Assembly: GCF_017908035.1 (NCBI RefSeq)
Contig: NZ_JAEQMU010000003.1
Location: forward strand, 1-64,000
Length of the DNA: 64,000 bases
DNA from: Sphingobacterium tabacisoli
GTDB taxonomy: Bacteria; Bacteroidota; Bacteroidia; Sphingobacteriales; Sphingobacteriaceae
Reading direction: 5' to 3'
Below, piece after piece: positions 52,401 through 61,269 of this stretch; within the stretch, counting starts at the first letter, position 1; every line of letters starts with the position of its first letter. The notes beneath the pieces are model-generated. The model saw only the letters and a list, made by a program, of their open reading frames with translations. It did no database searches and had not been told where the DNA came from. The position numbers and the translations under genes are program-made.

Positions 52401-54703
52401 TACAATCGCAAGACAGCACATTCAACTCCCCTATAGACCTCACCTTCAACAATTTTAGGATAGAGACTTTCTCTAGTATGCTCGAATCTGACATACTTAA
52501 CTTTGGAGGGGGCATCAATGGTGCGGCTACAGTCTCCCGTTTATCCAGCAACCCAGTATTTGTATCCGATCTGGAAATTAAAAAATTCTATTTTGGACAA
52601 GATACCGTTGGTAATATCTTGGTGAAAGTAGATAACCTCAAAGAAAACACCTATTCTGCTGATGTTAAGATCACAGAAAATGGAAACGATGTACAGCTAC
52701 TAGGGGAATATCTAGCACCTCCAACCGGAGAAGCTAGCTTTAATGCTTCCCTGGAATTGAAACCCTTAAAAATAAAAACAATAGAAGCCTTCAGTATGGG
52801 CTATCTAAAAAATAGCGAGGGTGACCTTAATGGTCTTCTTCAGATCGGGGGCAATTTTGACGCACCAAAGATATCGGGTGACCTGACCTTTAACAAGGCA
52901 CGCATGAATGTATCCATGCTAAATGCAGATTTGTTGATGGACAACCAAAAAATCACCTTCAACAATCAGGGAATCGTCTTCAAACAGTTCGCATTAAACG
53001 ATCTCCGTGGCAACCAAGCCAAATTAAACGGGAGCATATTGACAAAGAACTATACGGATTTTGATTTCAACCTCAATCTAACGACCAAGAATTTTGCGGC
53101 GGTCAACTCTACACGGGAGGACAATGACCTGTTCTATGGTAAATTGAACATTACCTCCAATATTCGCATATCTGGTGACTTAAATAAACCTGTTATCGAT
53201 GGCGATGTAAAAGCAAATGAGAACACAGACTTTGTTTTTATCGTTCCCAATGAGAATCCTGGAATTGCAGAGCGTGACGGGGTAGTCAAATTTGTAGATA
53301 AAAGTGACACCGCAAGAGCCAACATCTTTGCTAGACTAGATTCCATGACTACTGCTACTAAATTGTCTGGCATGGATCTCGCTCTCAATCTCAGTACAGA
53401 CCGTGAGGCTAAATTTAAAGTCATCATAGACGAAGGTTCCCAAGATGCCTTAAACATCCAAGGGGTTGCCGAATTGAATACCGCCATCGACGCCAGTGAA
53501 AAGATAACCATGTCTGGAACATTTACCGTTGAGAAAGGAAACTATTCCTTCAATTTTGGACCTATTAAGAAAGAGTTCGATTTTGAAAAAGGAAGTACCA
53601 TCACTTGGAATGGAGACCCTCTGGATGCGCGGATGGACATTACCGCAATTTACAAGGGACGCTTCCCTACACTAGAGCTTGTCAGCAACCAAATCGGTAC
53701 AGAGAGCCAGAACCTGTACAAACAACGGGTACCTTTCAATGTCAAGCTGATTTTATCGGGCGAACTCTTCAAACCAGATATCCGATTTGATATTGATTTG
53801 GATGAAAACAATGCGATCGTGTCTCAGGATGTTGTTTCCAAAGTAAACATCGGTCTTGCTTCTTTACGCGATGACCCTGCCGAATTAAATAAACAAGTAT
53901 TCTCATTGATTATTATGGGACGTTTTATGTCATCCAATCCATTCGAAAGTCTCTCGGGTGGTGGCGGCGTAGAAGGTATAGCCCGTAGCTCCGTGAGTTC
54001 ATTCCTATCCGGCCAGCTGAATAACCTTGCTTCCGATTTGATAAAAGGAGTCGAACTGGATTTCAATCTACAATCCGAACAAGATTACCTCACCGGTTCC
54101 GGTCAAAACCGTACGGACCTTGCGGTAGGAATATCCAAAATGCTCTTTGACGACAGATTAAAAATCACTGTCGGATCAAACTTTGAAGTGGAAGGTAATA
54201 CCCGTCCGGGCGAAAAACCGAATAATATAGCCGGAGATATCTCGATAGACTACCAGTTATCGAAAGATGGACGCTATTTTGCTAGGGTATATCGCAAAAA
54301 CCAATACCAAGCCACCCTGCAAGGACAGTTTGTAGAGACTGGTATCGGTTTTATTATTAACATGAGCTACAACAGGTTCAGAGAACTGTTTATGAGTTCC
54401 AAAGCACTGGAACAGTATTACAACTCGGACAACAGTAATTTCAGAAAGCGGTTTAATGTAGATCGTATGGAGACAGACTCCATCTACCGCGATAGTGTAC
54501 GCACCGTCATCAAAGATAGTTTGATGCTACACAGTCCAGAGTTCCGCAAGCGGATGCAAGAGCGCGAAGCTAAAGAAAAGCTACAGCAGACACAAGACTC
54601 GATTAAGAATAAAAAAGACAGTACACACCAAGGTGCAGAAGTTAAAAAGCCAGTTTCTGCTATCCGCAATGAGGAAGAGGAAAGGAGACAAAATGAGAAA
54701 TAG
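49415..54703 (+). CDS. tamB: TamB, AsmA-like translocation and assembly module protein
   Basis: This 1762-residue protein spans the periplasm from an inner-membrane helix (about 8-30: LLRIFLWIFGSVIALVLLVI) to the outer membrane. The middle is long repeated beta-strand of AsmA/YhdP type, and the C-terminal DUF490 domain runs from about 1380 to 1640 (GTFTVEKGNYSFNFGPIKK, RVPFNVKLILSGEL). It probably moves lipids or helps assemble outer-membrane proteins. The start is TTG 49415; no in-frame ATG precedes it after the last stop, and the membrane helix needs this start. It overlaps tamL by 11 bases. Confidence 0.9.
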   Translation: MNKFTRVLLRIFLWIFGSVIALVLLVIFLIRLPSVQNYIAGKVAHYLETKIGTPVNIGYVNITFPKKLVLENIYFEDQSQDTLLSGEKLMVDINMLKILKNTIEIQEIDLEGITAKITRSAPDGSFNFDYILKAFTSEKESPPTAPDTASALLFNIDKVNFDRIRFAYKDDMIGTSADIWLNHFDTRIKTFDLKDNMTFDMPKINLEGLTAYVKQWAPSTESTKPKPEDFGITDSSTNSTALLPNIGTEFIKLKDIFVRYQDVSAAMDTKFDVKNLSANVDVIDLNKEVVRLRELILDQSDSYVTFGKTPKKTSTTSDSSTVNWVVSTDKVVIDKTNFAFRDDNQARMKGFDYFNIKIKDLAGALDQLHYSADSISGSLLNLTAKDHSGFYLKKLKADFTYTNTGATIENLLAETPNTIIRDYFKITYPSLDAVAKNPGLLSIDAKVKKTQIDMSDIRFFVPDLEQMDVMKPLLTKRFFLDGHVVGKLNDLHIPSLNFRTLDNTSIIASADIKGLPDTDKLFVNLNLKKLTTSKKDLDRLIAKSMLPKDMAFQFPNSISLSGSFKGGMKGFDTNMSLLTEKGNATVNGYLNMAGRDTTYDATLSISDFNIGHILDQDSTLGIVSIDAQVKGQGLNPKTMRASMNGTVNRLDAMGYQYHDILLDLTAQNGDIAGNINSIDPNVKFNLDMAADMRGAYPAVKAELMIDSVNLKNLKLMKDDFRYHGKVNLDLTTADINHLNGDLIVSHSSIAYNDSRYALDTISVTALADTNRNALVLKSEFLNAHLVGKYKLTELAASLQDVARIYYNPKNEPPTPLKYENQNFEFSATLNNSRFLRDFLPGLERMDDISLDGTFNSQQKSIMAKLIAPTLIYDGIEVKDVGLDIITVDSTMYYSTLINKIKVNNIELNNTVLSGKIIENNLDFGLWIKDKAQKDRYHLGAKMSVDESNYMLSLFEDGLMLNYDKWNINPSNQLSFGKDGIRAQDFKLSYKGQDFSIQSQDSTFNSPIDLTFNNFRIETFSSMLESDILNFGGGINGAATVSRLSSNPVFVSDLEIKKFYFGQDTVGNILVKVDNLKENTYSADVKITENGNDVQLLGEYLAPPTGEASFNASLELKPLKIKTIEAFSMGYLKNSEGDLNGLLQIGGNFDAPKISGDLTFNKARMNVSMLNADLLMDNQKITFNNQGIVFKQFALNDLRGNQAKLNGSILTKNYTDFDFNLNLTTKNFAAVNSTREDNDLFYGKLNITSNIRISGDLNKPVIDGDVKANENTDFVFIVPNENPGIAERDGVVKFVDKSDTARANIFARLDSMTTATKLSGMDLALNLSTDREAKFKVIIDEGSQDALNIQGVAELNTAIDASEKITMSGTFTVEKGNYSFNFGPIKKEFDFEKGSTITWNGDPLDARMDITAIYKGRFPTLELVSNQIGTESQNLYKQRVPFNVKLILSGELFKPDIRFDIDLDENNAIVSQDVVSKVNIGLASLRDDPAELNKQVFSLIIMGRFMSSNPFESLSGGGGVEGIARSSVSSFLSGQLNNLASDLIKGVELDFNLQSEQDYLTGSGQNRTDLAVGISKMLFDDRLKITVGSNFEVEGNTRPGEKPNNIAGDISIDYQLSKDGRYFARVYRKNQYQATLQGQFVETGIGFIINMSYNRFRELFMSSKALEQYYNSDNSNFRKRFNVDRMETDSIYRDSVRTVIKDSLMLHSPEFRKRMQEREAKEKLQQTQDSIKNKKDSTHQGAEVKKPVSAIRNEEEERRQNEK

Positions 54704-57005
54704 AATCAGGTCAATAATCGCATTTACACTATTTATTACAGTTCTATTTTCCTGTAGTTCGACCAAGTATATTGCCGAGGGAGAAAAACTATATACCGGA
54801 GGAGAGGTTGACCTCAAATTAGACACCGCTATTAACCCACAACGGAAACTCGCCTTTGAAGAGAATCTCGCCTCTTTACTGATGCCCAAACCCAACAAAA
54901 AAGCATTAGGAGTACCTTGGAAGCTTTTATTCTGGAATATGGGCGGAGGCTATGACACCAGTAAAAACCTCGTTCGAAAATTCCTAAAGAAACAAGGTGA
55001 AGCCCCTGTCCTATTAAGTGACGTAAACCGGGAATACAACGAGAATCTACTGCGCAACCGTATGGAAAACATTGGTTTTTTCAATGCTTCGGTAAGTTCA
55101 GATACCATCATAAAGGGAAAATACGCTAGTGTCCTTTACACTGCAGTACCGAGAAAGATATACCGCATCAACTCGCTAAGCTACAGCATTGACTCTACGT
55201 CTCATATCGGTAAGGACATCCTCTCTGTAAAAGACGAATCCCTTCTTAAGGTAGGTTCAAATTATAGTCTTGACGTTATTATCAGCGAGCGGGAACGAAT
55301 CGACAATTCGCTCAAGAACAAAGGTTATTATTATTTCAACCCCGATAACATTCTCGTCGAAGTCGATAGCACTATAGGCAATCATAAGGTGAACATGTAT
55401 GTAACGGTAAAGCCCGAAACCACCAAACAGGCGAAAGAACCGCAACGTATTGGCAACATCTACGTATACCCCAATTATACCTTAGGATCTCAAGGCTACA
55501 CCCGTAGAAACTCACGTAATATGGAGTTGTACAACAAAAACATCCACTTTGTAGATCCGAAGAACACCTTCCGGAAGAAAGTTTTAGCCAATCACATTTT
55601 CTTCGAAAAGGGCGAATTATACAACAGATATGACCACAATCAAACCATCAATCATTTGGTAAACCTGAATACATTCAAATTTGTTAAAAACAACTTTGAA
55701 AACAGTCCGGATTCTGCCAATACACTTGATGTATACTATTACCTCACACCGCTTCCAAAACGTTCGATACGCTTTGAGATCTTAGCTAAGACCGCAACCG
55801 TGTACAATGGATCCGAAGCAAATGTTACCTGGTCACTACGCAATGCGTTCAAAGGGGCCGAGACGGTGACACTCAATGTATTTGGGGGGTATGAAACACA
55901 AACCGGAGGAAAAGTCAATCTTAACTCCGCTTACTACCGATACGGCGCCGAGTTAGGGATCACCTGGCCAAGGCTACTTTCGCCTTATAAATGGGCTCCT
56001 TCAAAACGCTTTATCCCAAAAACCTACCTCAAAGTGGGGTACGAGTTCTTGAATAGACGAACAGCCTACGTCCTTAACTCGTCTACCTTGAGCTATGGCT
56101 ACATGTGGAAGGAAAACGACCAAAAGCAACACGACCTTACGCTAGCTGAAATCATCTATGTACAGCCTCGTAACATATCGGCCGATTACCAGGCGCAGAT
56201 GGATACCGTACCGACCCTAAAGCGTATAGTTGACCCGCAGTTCTCCTTCGGTCCAAACTACACCTATACCTTTACCAATTCGATGGACCAGAACCGAAAA
56301 CACACCTTTTATTTTAAAGGAGGTGTCAATCTTTCTGGAAACGTACTCGGTTTAATTCAGGGCGCAAGTTACAAAAATGACGAGACACGCACCCTCTTTG
56401 GCACCGTCTATAGTCAGTTTGTCCGTGTAGAAGGAGATTTCAGGCATTACATGAAGCTAGGGAAGAGTTCCCAATTGGCATCCCGGCTTATGATAGGAAC
56501 CAGTTATTCCTATGGTAACTCCTACTCCCTACCTTATCTAAAACAATACTATACAGGCGGGCCTAACGGCTTACGTTCATTCCGGGCACGGGCAGTTGGG
56601 CCAGGTTCTTCTGCTCCCGAGAATATAGGTGCCAACAATTACTTTGCAGACCAGACGGGTGATTTTAAATTGGAACTCAATACAGAATATCGTTCCAAAC
56701 TCGCGGGCTTTGTTCATTGGGCAGCTTTCGTAGATGCTGGAAATGTCTGGCTTCAACGAACCGATAACAACAAACCAGGAGGGCGTCTATCCAAAGAATT
56801 CTTATCCGAACTCGCTGTCGGAGGTGGAGCCGGTCTGCGATTTGATTTTGACTTTCTTATTATACGTACTGATTTAGCTGTACCTTTCAGAGTACCTTAC
56901 CTTCCTAAAGGTGAGCGTTGGGTATTCAAGGACATCGACTTAAAAAGTTCCAAATGGAGACGCGAAAACTTAATATTCAACCTGGCGATAGGCTATCCTT
57001 TTTAG
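54693..57005 (+). CDS. tamL: TamL, lipoprotein BamA/TamA-family outer-membrane barrel
   Basis: This 770-residue protein has a lipoprotein signal (MRNRIRSIIAFTLFITVLFSC; lipidated C21). POTRA-like domains follow up to about 370, and then a 16-strand BamA-type barrel ends in FNLAIGYPF. The fold motif GGPNGLRSFRARAVGPG is the VRGF/Y-like region of the barrel. A lipidated TamA relative, TamL, is known from Bacteroidota. ATG 54693 has a strong AAAGGAGA site eight bases upstream and overlaps the tamB end, so the two are translated together. In-frame starts further up would hide the lipobox. Confidence 0.9.
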   Translation: MRNRIRSIIAFTLFITVLFSCSSTKYIAEGEKLYTGGEVDLKLDTAINPQRKLAFEENLASLLMPKPNKKALGVPWKLLFWNMGGGYDTSKNLVRKFLKKQGEAPVLLSDVNREYNENLLRNRMENIGFFNASVSSDTIIKGKYASVLYTAVPRKIYRINSLSYSIDSTSHIGKDILSVKDESLLKVGSNYSLDVIISERERIDNSLKNKGYYYFNPDNILVEVDSTIGNHKVNMYVTVKPETTKQAKEPQRIGNIYVYPNYTLGSQGYTRRNSRNMELYNKNIHFVDPKNTFRKKVLANHIFFEKGELYNRYDHNQTINHLVNLNTFKFVKNNFENSPDSANTLDVYYYLTPLPKRSIRFEILAKTATVYNGSEANVTWSLRNAFKGAETVTLNVFGGYETQTGGKVNLNSAYYRYGAELGITWPRLLSPYKWAPSKRFIPKTYLKVGYEFLNRRTAYVLNSSTLSYGYMWKENDQKQHDLTLAEIIYVQPRNISADYQAQMDTVPTLKRIVDPQFSFGPNYTYTFTNSMDQNRKHTFYFKGGVNLSGNVLGLIQGASYKNDETRTLFGTVYSQFVRVEGDFRHYMKLGKSSQLASRLMIGTSYSYGNSYSLPYLKQYYTGGPNGLRSFRARAVGPGSSAPENIGANNYFADQTGDFKLELNTEYRSKLAGFVHWAAFVDAGNVWLQRTDNNKPGGRLSKEFLSELAVGGGAGLRFDFDFLIIRTDLAVPFRVPYLPKGERWVFKDIDLKSSKWRRENLIFNLAIGYPF

Positions 57006-57107
57006 CCTGCTTGTCCGAGCAATCTATTGCTTTTTTTGCTAGTCCGCTTTGTTAAACGAGTAATATTAAGTAGATTTAGTAATCAGATATTCTAAACTTG
57101 AAAACCG

Positions 57108-58046
57108 ATGAAAGTAACAATTATAGGAGCCGGAGCCGTAGGCGCTACTACAGCCGATAACATTGCAAGAGCCAATTTTGCGGAAGAGGTCGTATTATTA
57201 GATATCAAAGAAGGCGTCGCCGAAGGCAAAGCGCAAGACATGATGCAGACAGCAGCACTACTTGGCTTTGATACAAAAATTAAAGGCGTTACTAATGATT
57301 ACCTACAAACAGCAGGTAGCAGTGTAGCCGTGATCACTTCAGGTATACCTCGTAAGCCTGGTATGACTCGTGAAGAATTGATCGGCACAAACGCCAACAT
57401 TGTTAAAACCGTTGTTGAAAACCTAGTAAAACATTCTCCTGACGTTATTATTCTAGTCGTTTCAAATCCTATGGATACCATGACCTACTTGGCACTAAAA
57501 GCTAGTGGTCTTCCTAAAAATAGAATAATCGGTATGGGAGGAGCATTAGACTCAGCCCGTTTTAAATTTCAGTTAGCAACCAAACTGAATGCCTCTCCTT
57601 CTGATTTAAATGCTATTGTCATAGGTGGCCATGGCGATACCACCATGATTCCATTGATACAAAAAGCAACCTGGAACAGCATCCCTGTAACACAGTTCTT
57701 GTCAGAAGAAGAACAAGCAGACATCGTCAAGAAGACTATGGTCGGCGGGGCTACATTAACGGCACTGATAGGTACTTCGGCTTGGTATGCTCCAGGAGCG
57801 GCGACCGCGGCTATGGTCAAAAGTATTGTGCTAAATGAAAATAAACTCTTCACTGCATCCGTATATCTAGAAGGTGAGATGGGGCAACATGACATCAACA
57901 TCGGTGTACCTGTGATCATCAATAAGAATGGTTGGGATAAGATTGTTCCTTTAGAACTCTCTCCCGAAGAGCAAGCTGCTTTTACAGCAAGCGCAGAGGC
58001 GGTACGCAATATGAACGCTGTGCTCAAAGACAGCAACATTATTTAA
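57108..58046 (+). CDS. mdh: Malate dehydrogenase
   Basis: This 312-residue NAD-dependent enzyme oxidises malate to oxaloacetate in the TCA cycle. The Rossmann start is VTIIGAGAVGATTADNIA; substrate residues lie in GIPRKPGMTREELIGTNA, and the catalytic His is in VIGGHGDTTMIPL. GMGGALDSARFK and GAAT-type loops match the LDH-like MDH (type III) of Bacteroidota and Chlorobi. Full length. A perfect hairpin follows, then the retropepsin-like gene. Confidence 0.94.
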   Translation: MKVTIIGAGAVGATTADNIARANFAEEVVLLDIKEGVAEGKAQDMMQTAALLGFDTKIKGVTNDYLQTAGSSVAVITSGIPRKPGMTREELIGTNANIVKTVVENLVKHSPDVIILVVSNPMDTMTYLALKASGLPKNRIIGMGGALDSARFKFQLATKLNASPSDLNAIVIGGHGDTTMIPLIQKATWNSIPVTQFLSEEEQADIVKKTMVGGATLTALIGTSAWYAPGAATAAMVKSIVLNENKLFTASVYLEGEMGQHDINIGVPVIINKNGWDKIVPLELSPEEQAAFTASAEAVRNMNAVLKDSNII

Positions 58047-58069
58047 ATATTGGCTTAAATCCCTATTAC

Positions 58070-58094
58070 GTCAGCAACGCTATGCGTTGCTGAC
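58070..58094 (+). other. Perfect hairpin between mdh and the retropepsin-like gene
   Basis: An 11-bp perfect stem, GTCAGCAACGC (58070-58080) with GCGTTGCTGAC (58084-58094), with a 3-nt loop. No T-run follows, so it is not a standard terminator. It ends 13 bases before ATG 58108 and could affect translation or RNA stability. Confidence 0.6.
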
Positions 58095-58107
58095 TGAAAA
58101 TACATAC

Positions 58108-58563
58108 ATGCATATAATTCCCTTGCAACTTCTCCAATTAGAGGAAGAAGGCTTTCATATTATTGTCGACGTAACTGTATTTGGTACAGCTCACAAAATG
58201 GTTGTAGACACAGGCGCCAGCAAAACAGTCTTTGATAAAAACACACTGCTCCAGGCCGGAATCACAGAAACAGCATTCATAACATCCGAACTGTTATCTA
58301 CAGGTCTCGGTACTAACGAGATGAAAAGTGCTACCATGCAACTCTCGGATTTTCAGATCCAGGATTGGGTTTGCCGTTCTATTGAGGTTGCTGTCCTGGA
58401 CTTATCCACCATCAACTATGCCTATACACAAATGAACCTACCTTCCATCATTGGTGTCTTGGGGGGAGATATTTTAGTAAACTATGGCGGGATAATCAAC
58501 TATAAAAAACGGACACTGACCTTAAACAGTAAAAAACGAAAAAAATCGCTATTAACGTTATAA
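58108..58563 (+). CDS. Retropepsin-like aspartic protease domain protein
   Basis: This 151-residue soluble protein has the single-domain retropepsin motif D34-T35-G36-A-S (MVVDTGASKTVFD) and the second family segment IIGVLGGDILVNYGGIINY, which corresponds to the alpha-helix/Gly region. Such proteins are probably homodimeric aspartic peptidases; Bacteroidota examples are little studied. The frame runs from 58087, inside the hairpin, but ATG 58108 fits the hairpin layout. The tail is very basic (KKRKKSLL). It shares a strand with mdh but is probably regulated apart from it. Confidence 0.85.
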   Translation: MHIIPLQLLQLEEEGFHIIVDVTVFGTAHKMVVDTGASKTVFDKNTLLQAGITETAFITSELLSTGLGTNEMKSATMQLSDFQIQDWVCRSIEVAVLDLSTINYAYTQMNLPSIIGVLGGDILVNYGGIINYKKRTLTLNSKKRKKSLLTL

Positions 58564-58614
58564 GCGCAATCTAGAAAATTTTATTAGAATAAATTTAGCG
58601 TGGAGGATTAACTA

Positions 58615-59031
58615 CTAACGAATAGAAATCCGTTTGACGACAGTCTCTGTACCAGAGCTGACCCTTACAAAATAAAAACCTGCGGACACCTTACCTTCTG
58701 TTTCAAACGAAAGGTTATGAGTACCTGCATCAAGAGGAGAGTTAGACAAATTCAGCACCTCATTACCTAAGGCGTCCATTAATTTAATGGATACGTTATT
58801 CTGTTTTGTCAATTTGAAAGAAGTCGTGATTTGCGATGCCACGGGATTATACATCACTTTTACATTGGTAATCATTTTGTCTGTACCCTGATCCTTAGAT
58901 TCGGAACCAAACAGCTGATAACTTGTTGCATATCCTACGCTCTTCCCATGGGCATGGGTAGCATATACAGTAGCTGATAACAGCAGTCCTGTACATATTA
59001 TTTTGGCGTATTTACGGATATTTACTTTCAT
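58615..59031 (-). CDS. Small exported protein carrying a T9SS type A sorting domain
   Basis: This 138-residue protein has a signal peptide (MKVNIRKYAKIICTGLLLSA, cut after about YATHAHG) and a C-terminal type A sorting domain (about 55-138: VMYNPVASQITTSFKLTKQ, VSIKLMDALGNEV, GKVSAGFYFVRVSSG, ending VKRISIR). That domain guides proteins through the type IX secretion system and is then removed. Only about 25 residues lie between signal and sorting domain, so there is hardly any cargo. It could be a relic, a decoy or a small secreted peptide. No T9SS core genes are in the window. Confidence 0.82.
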   Translation of the reverse strand: MKVNIRKYAKIICTGLLLSATVYATHAHGKSVGYATSYQLFGSESKDQGTDKMITNVKVMYNPVASQITTSFKLTKQNNVSIKLMDALGNEVLNLSNSPLDAGTHNLSFETEGKVSAGFYFVRVSSGTETVVKRISIR

Positions 59032-59248
59032 TATTCAATTTAGACAACAAGCAATTGGAAATGGTTTAATCAAATCTAAATAATCTGCCCCATACTTCCT
59101 AATACAAAGTTAGTTTTTTTAGTACTAGGTAGGTATCATTTTTATTTTTTTTTCAGGCTTTTAACAATTTTTAACAAGAAAATTCGTTACCTCAGTATTT
59201 TGCTCTATATTGGCACCATATTTTAATAGTAACACAGTAAGAACACCT

Positions 59249-61192
59249 ATGGGCTCAGACCATAAACACACACTTAACCGCCTTAGTATGGGCGGATTAC
59301 TCATCTCCTTAGGAATTATATTTGGAGATATCGGAACTTCTCCCCTCTACGTATTCAAAGCAATTTTCAACCAAGGAACTATCGACAAAGACTTGGTCAT
59401 TGGAAGTATTTCCTGTGTTTTTTGGACATTGACTTTGCAGACAACGATCAAGTATGTATTAATCACCTTAAATGCCGACAATAAAGGGGAGGGAGGGATA
59501 CTTTCCCTATACTCCCTAGTCCGCCGGAAAGCAAAATGGTTGATCATACCTGCTATTATAGGAGCGTCTACCCTATTGGCCGATGGTATGATTACCCCTG
59601 CCATCACCATATCTACCGCTATTGAGGGATTAGCCATCCACAACCCTTCCTTTCCAACAGTACCAGTGGTTGTTTTGATCATTTCAATGCTATTCCTTAT
59701 CCAGCGTTTCGGAACCTCCATCGTCGGTCGGGTTTTTGGTCCCCTTATGCTGGTCTGGTTCAGCACCATAGGAATATTAGGACTTTCCTATATTCATTAC
59801 GCGCCAGAGGTTATCAAAGCATTAAACCCCTATTACGCACTCGAAACGATCATTAATTATCCCGATGCACTCTTCATTTTAGGAGCTATTTTCCTTTGTA
59901 CCACTGGGGCCGAGGCTTTATATTCCGATATGGGACACTGTGGTAAGTCGAATATCCGCGTCAGTTGGATTTTTGTTAAACTCACCTTAATCCTCAACTA
60001 TTTTGGACAAGGCGCTTGGCTTATCATGCATGAAGGATCGGTTTTAGGTGAGCGGAATCCTTTTTACTCTATTATGCCCGATTGGTTTTTGATGTATGGT
60101 ATTACCATCGCTACTATAGCCGCTGTTATTGCCAGTCAGGCGATGATCTCCGGATCCTATACGTTGATCTCGGAAGCCGTACGCCTTAACATATGGCCTA
60201 AAGTGACGATTAGATACCCTAGTGATCAAAAAGGACAGCTGTATGTTCCATCCATCAACCTTATCCTATTCCTAGGGTGTATGCTTGTAATCGCTATATT
60301 CCAAAAATCCAGCAATATGGAAGCAGCGTATGGGTTGGCGATCAATCTTACCTTCCTCTCTACAACCATACTCGTGATATTCTTTATGGCCCGCAAACGG
60401 GTTAATAAAATATGGATAATCCTTTTTGCCGTTGTCTATTTCACCATCGAGATTGGCTTCCTAATGGGCAATGGGGTTAAGATTGCGCACGGCGGATGGC
60501 TGACCCTGATCCTGGCATTCAGTATATTCACGGTAATGTTTGCGTGGTACAATGCGCGGAAAATAAAAAATAGATATGTACGCTTTGATGATATCAAAAA
60601 ATACTTCCCTATTATATCAAAACTAAGTGAAGATAAATCAGTCCCTACCTTCGCATCACAACTGGTCTACTTGACCAGTGCCAATAATATCGAAGAGATA
60701 GAAACAAAGATTATTTACTCACTCATTAACAAAAAACCTAAACGGGCAGATGTGTACTGGCTGGTGCATGTCGATGTTATGGACACTCCACATGCCCGGG
60801 ACTATACCGTCAAACAACTCATCCCAGGGAAATTAATCCGTATTGATTTCAAACTCGGCTTTAGAGAAGAACAAAAAATAAGCTTGTTATTCCGTAAAGT
60901 AGTTGAAGATATGGTCAATAAAGGTGAAGTCGATATCACGAGTCAATACGACACCTTAAAAGAACATAAAATAACGGGAGACTTTAACTTTGTTGTTCTT
61001 GAGAAAGTATTCTCTAGAACCAGCGATCTAAGCTGGGGCGACCGCATCATTATGGAAATCTACAAGATATTAAAACACTTCAGTTTAAGTGAAGAAAAAG
61101 GATTTGGATTAGATAGTAGTTTCGTTACCTTGGAGCGGGTTCCTCTAAACATTCCGAACACCGAAAATATTAAATTGAGAAGGTTGAAATAA
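59249..61192 (+). CDS. kup: KUP-family potassium uptake transporter
   Basis: This 647-residue K+/H+ symporter has about 12 membrane helices. The family start is SMGGLLISLGIIFGDIGTSPLYV, followed by NADNKGEGGILSLYSLV and LYSDMGHCGKSNIRVSW, with a cytoplasmic C-terminal domain of about 200 residues. ATG 59249 is chosen over an in-frame TTG at 59210, which adds a hydrophilic stretch with no family support; ATG 59285 is a weaker option. Single gene with a long-stem terminator. Confidence 0.92.
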   Translation: MGSDHKHTLNRLSMGGLLISLGIIFGDIGTSPLYVFKAIFNQGTIDKDLVIGSISCVFWTLTLQTTIKYVLITLNADNKGEGGILSLYSLVRRKAKWLIIPAIIGASTLLADGMITPAITISTAIEGLAIHNPSFPTVPVVVLIISMLFLIQRFGTSIVGRVFGPLMLVWFSTIGILGLSYIHYAPEVIKALNPYYALETIINYPDALFILGAIFLCTTGAEALYSDMGHCGKSNIRVSWIFVKLTLILNYFGQGAWLIMHEGSVLGERNPFYSIMPDWFLMYGITIATIAAVIASQAMISGSYTLISEAVRLNIWPKVTIRYPSDQKGQLYVPSINLILFLGCMLVIAIFQKSSNMEAAYGLAINLTFLSTTILVIFFMARKRVNKIWIILFAVVYFTIEIGFLMGNGVKIAHGGWLTLILAFSIFTVMFAWYNARKIKNRYVRFDDIKKYFPIISKLSEDKSVPTFASQLVYLTSANNIEEIETKIIYSLINKKPKRADVYWLVHVDVMDTPHARDYTVKQLIPGKLIRIDFKLGFREEQKISLLFRKVVEDMVNKGEVDITSQYDTLKEHKITGDFNFVVLEKVFSRTSDLSWGDRIIMEIYKILKHFSLSEEKGFGLDSSFVTLERVPLNIPNTENIKLRRLK

Positions 61193-61212
61193 GAAGCAAA
61201 CAGTTCAAGTGT

Positions 61213-61269
61213 AAAACCGTAAAATTGTGAAGGACTTATTTACCTCACAATTTTACGGTTTTCTTTTTT
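61213..61269 (+). terminator. kup terminator
   Basis: An 18-bp perfect stem, from AAAACCGTAAAATTGTGA (61213-61230) to TCACAATTTTACGGTTTT (61245-61262), followed by CTTTTTT. The permease gene converges on it. Confidence 0.88.

Noticed and set aside
53134..53511. Antisense frame within tamB (125 residues)
   Set aside because: Opposite-strand artefact; no promoter or start site.
57569..58039. Long antisense frame across mdh (156 residues)
   Set aside because: The plus strand is clearly malate dehydrogenase; the antisense product has no signal, motif or start context.
59347..59769. Antisense frame within kup (140 residues)
   Set aside because: It is the opposite-strand shadow of membrane-helix codons in kup and shows no family features.
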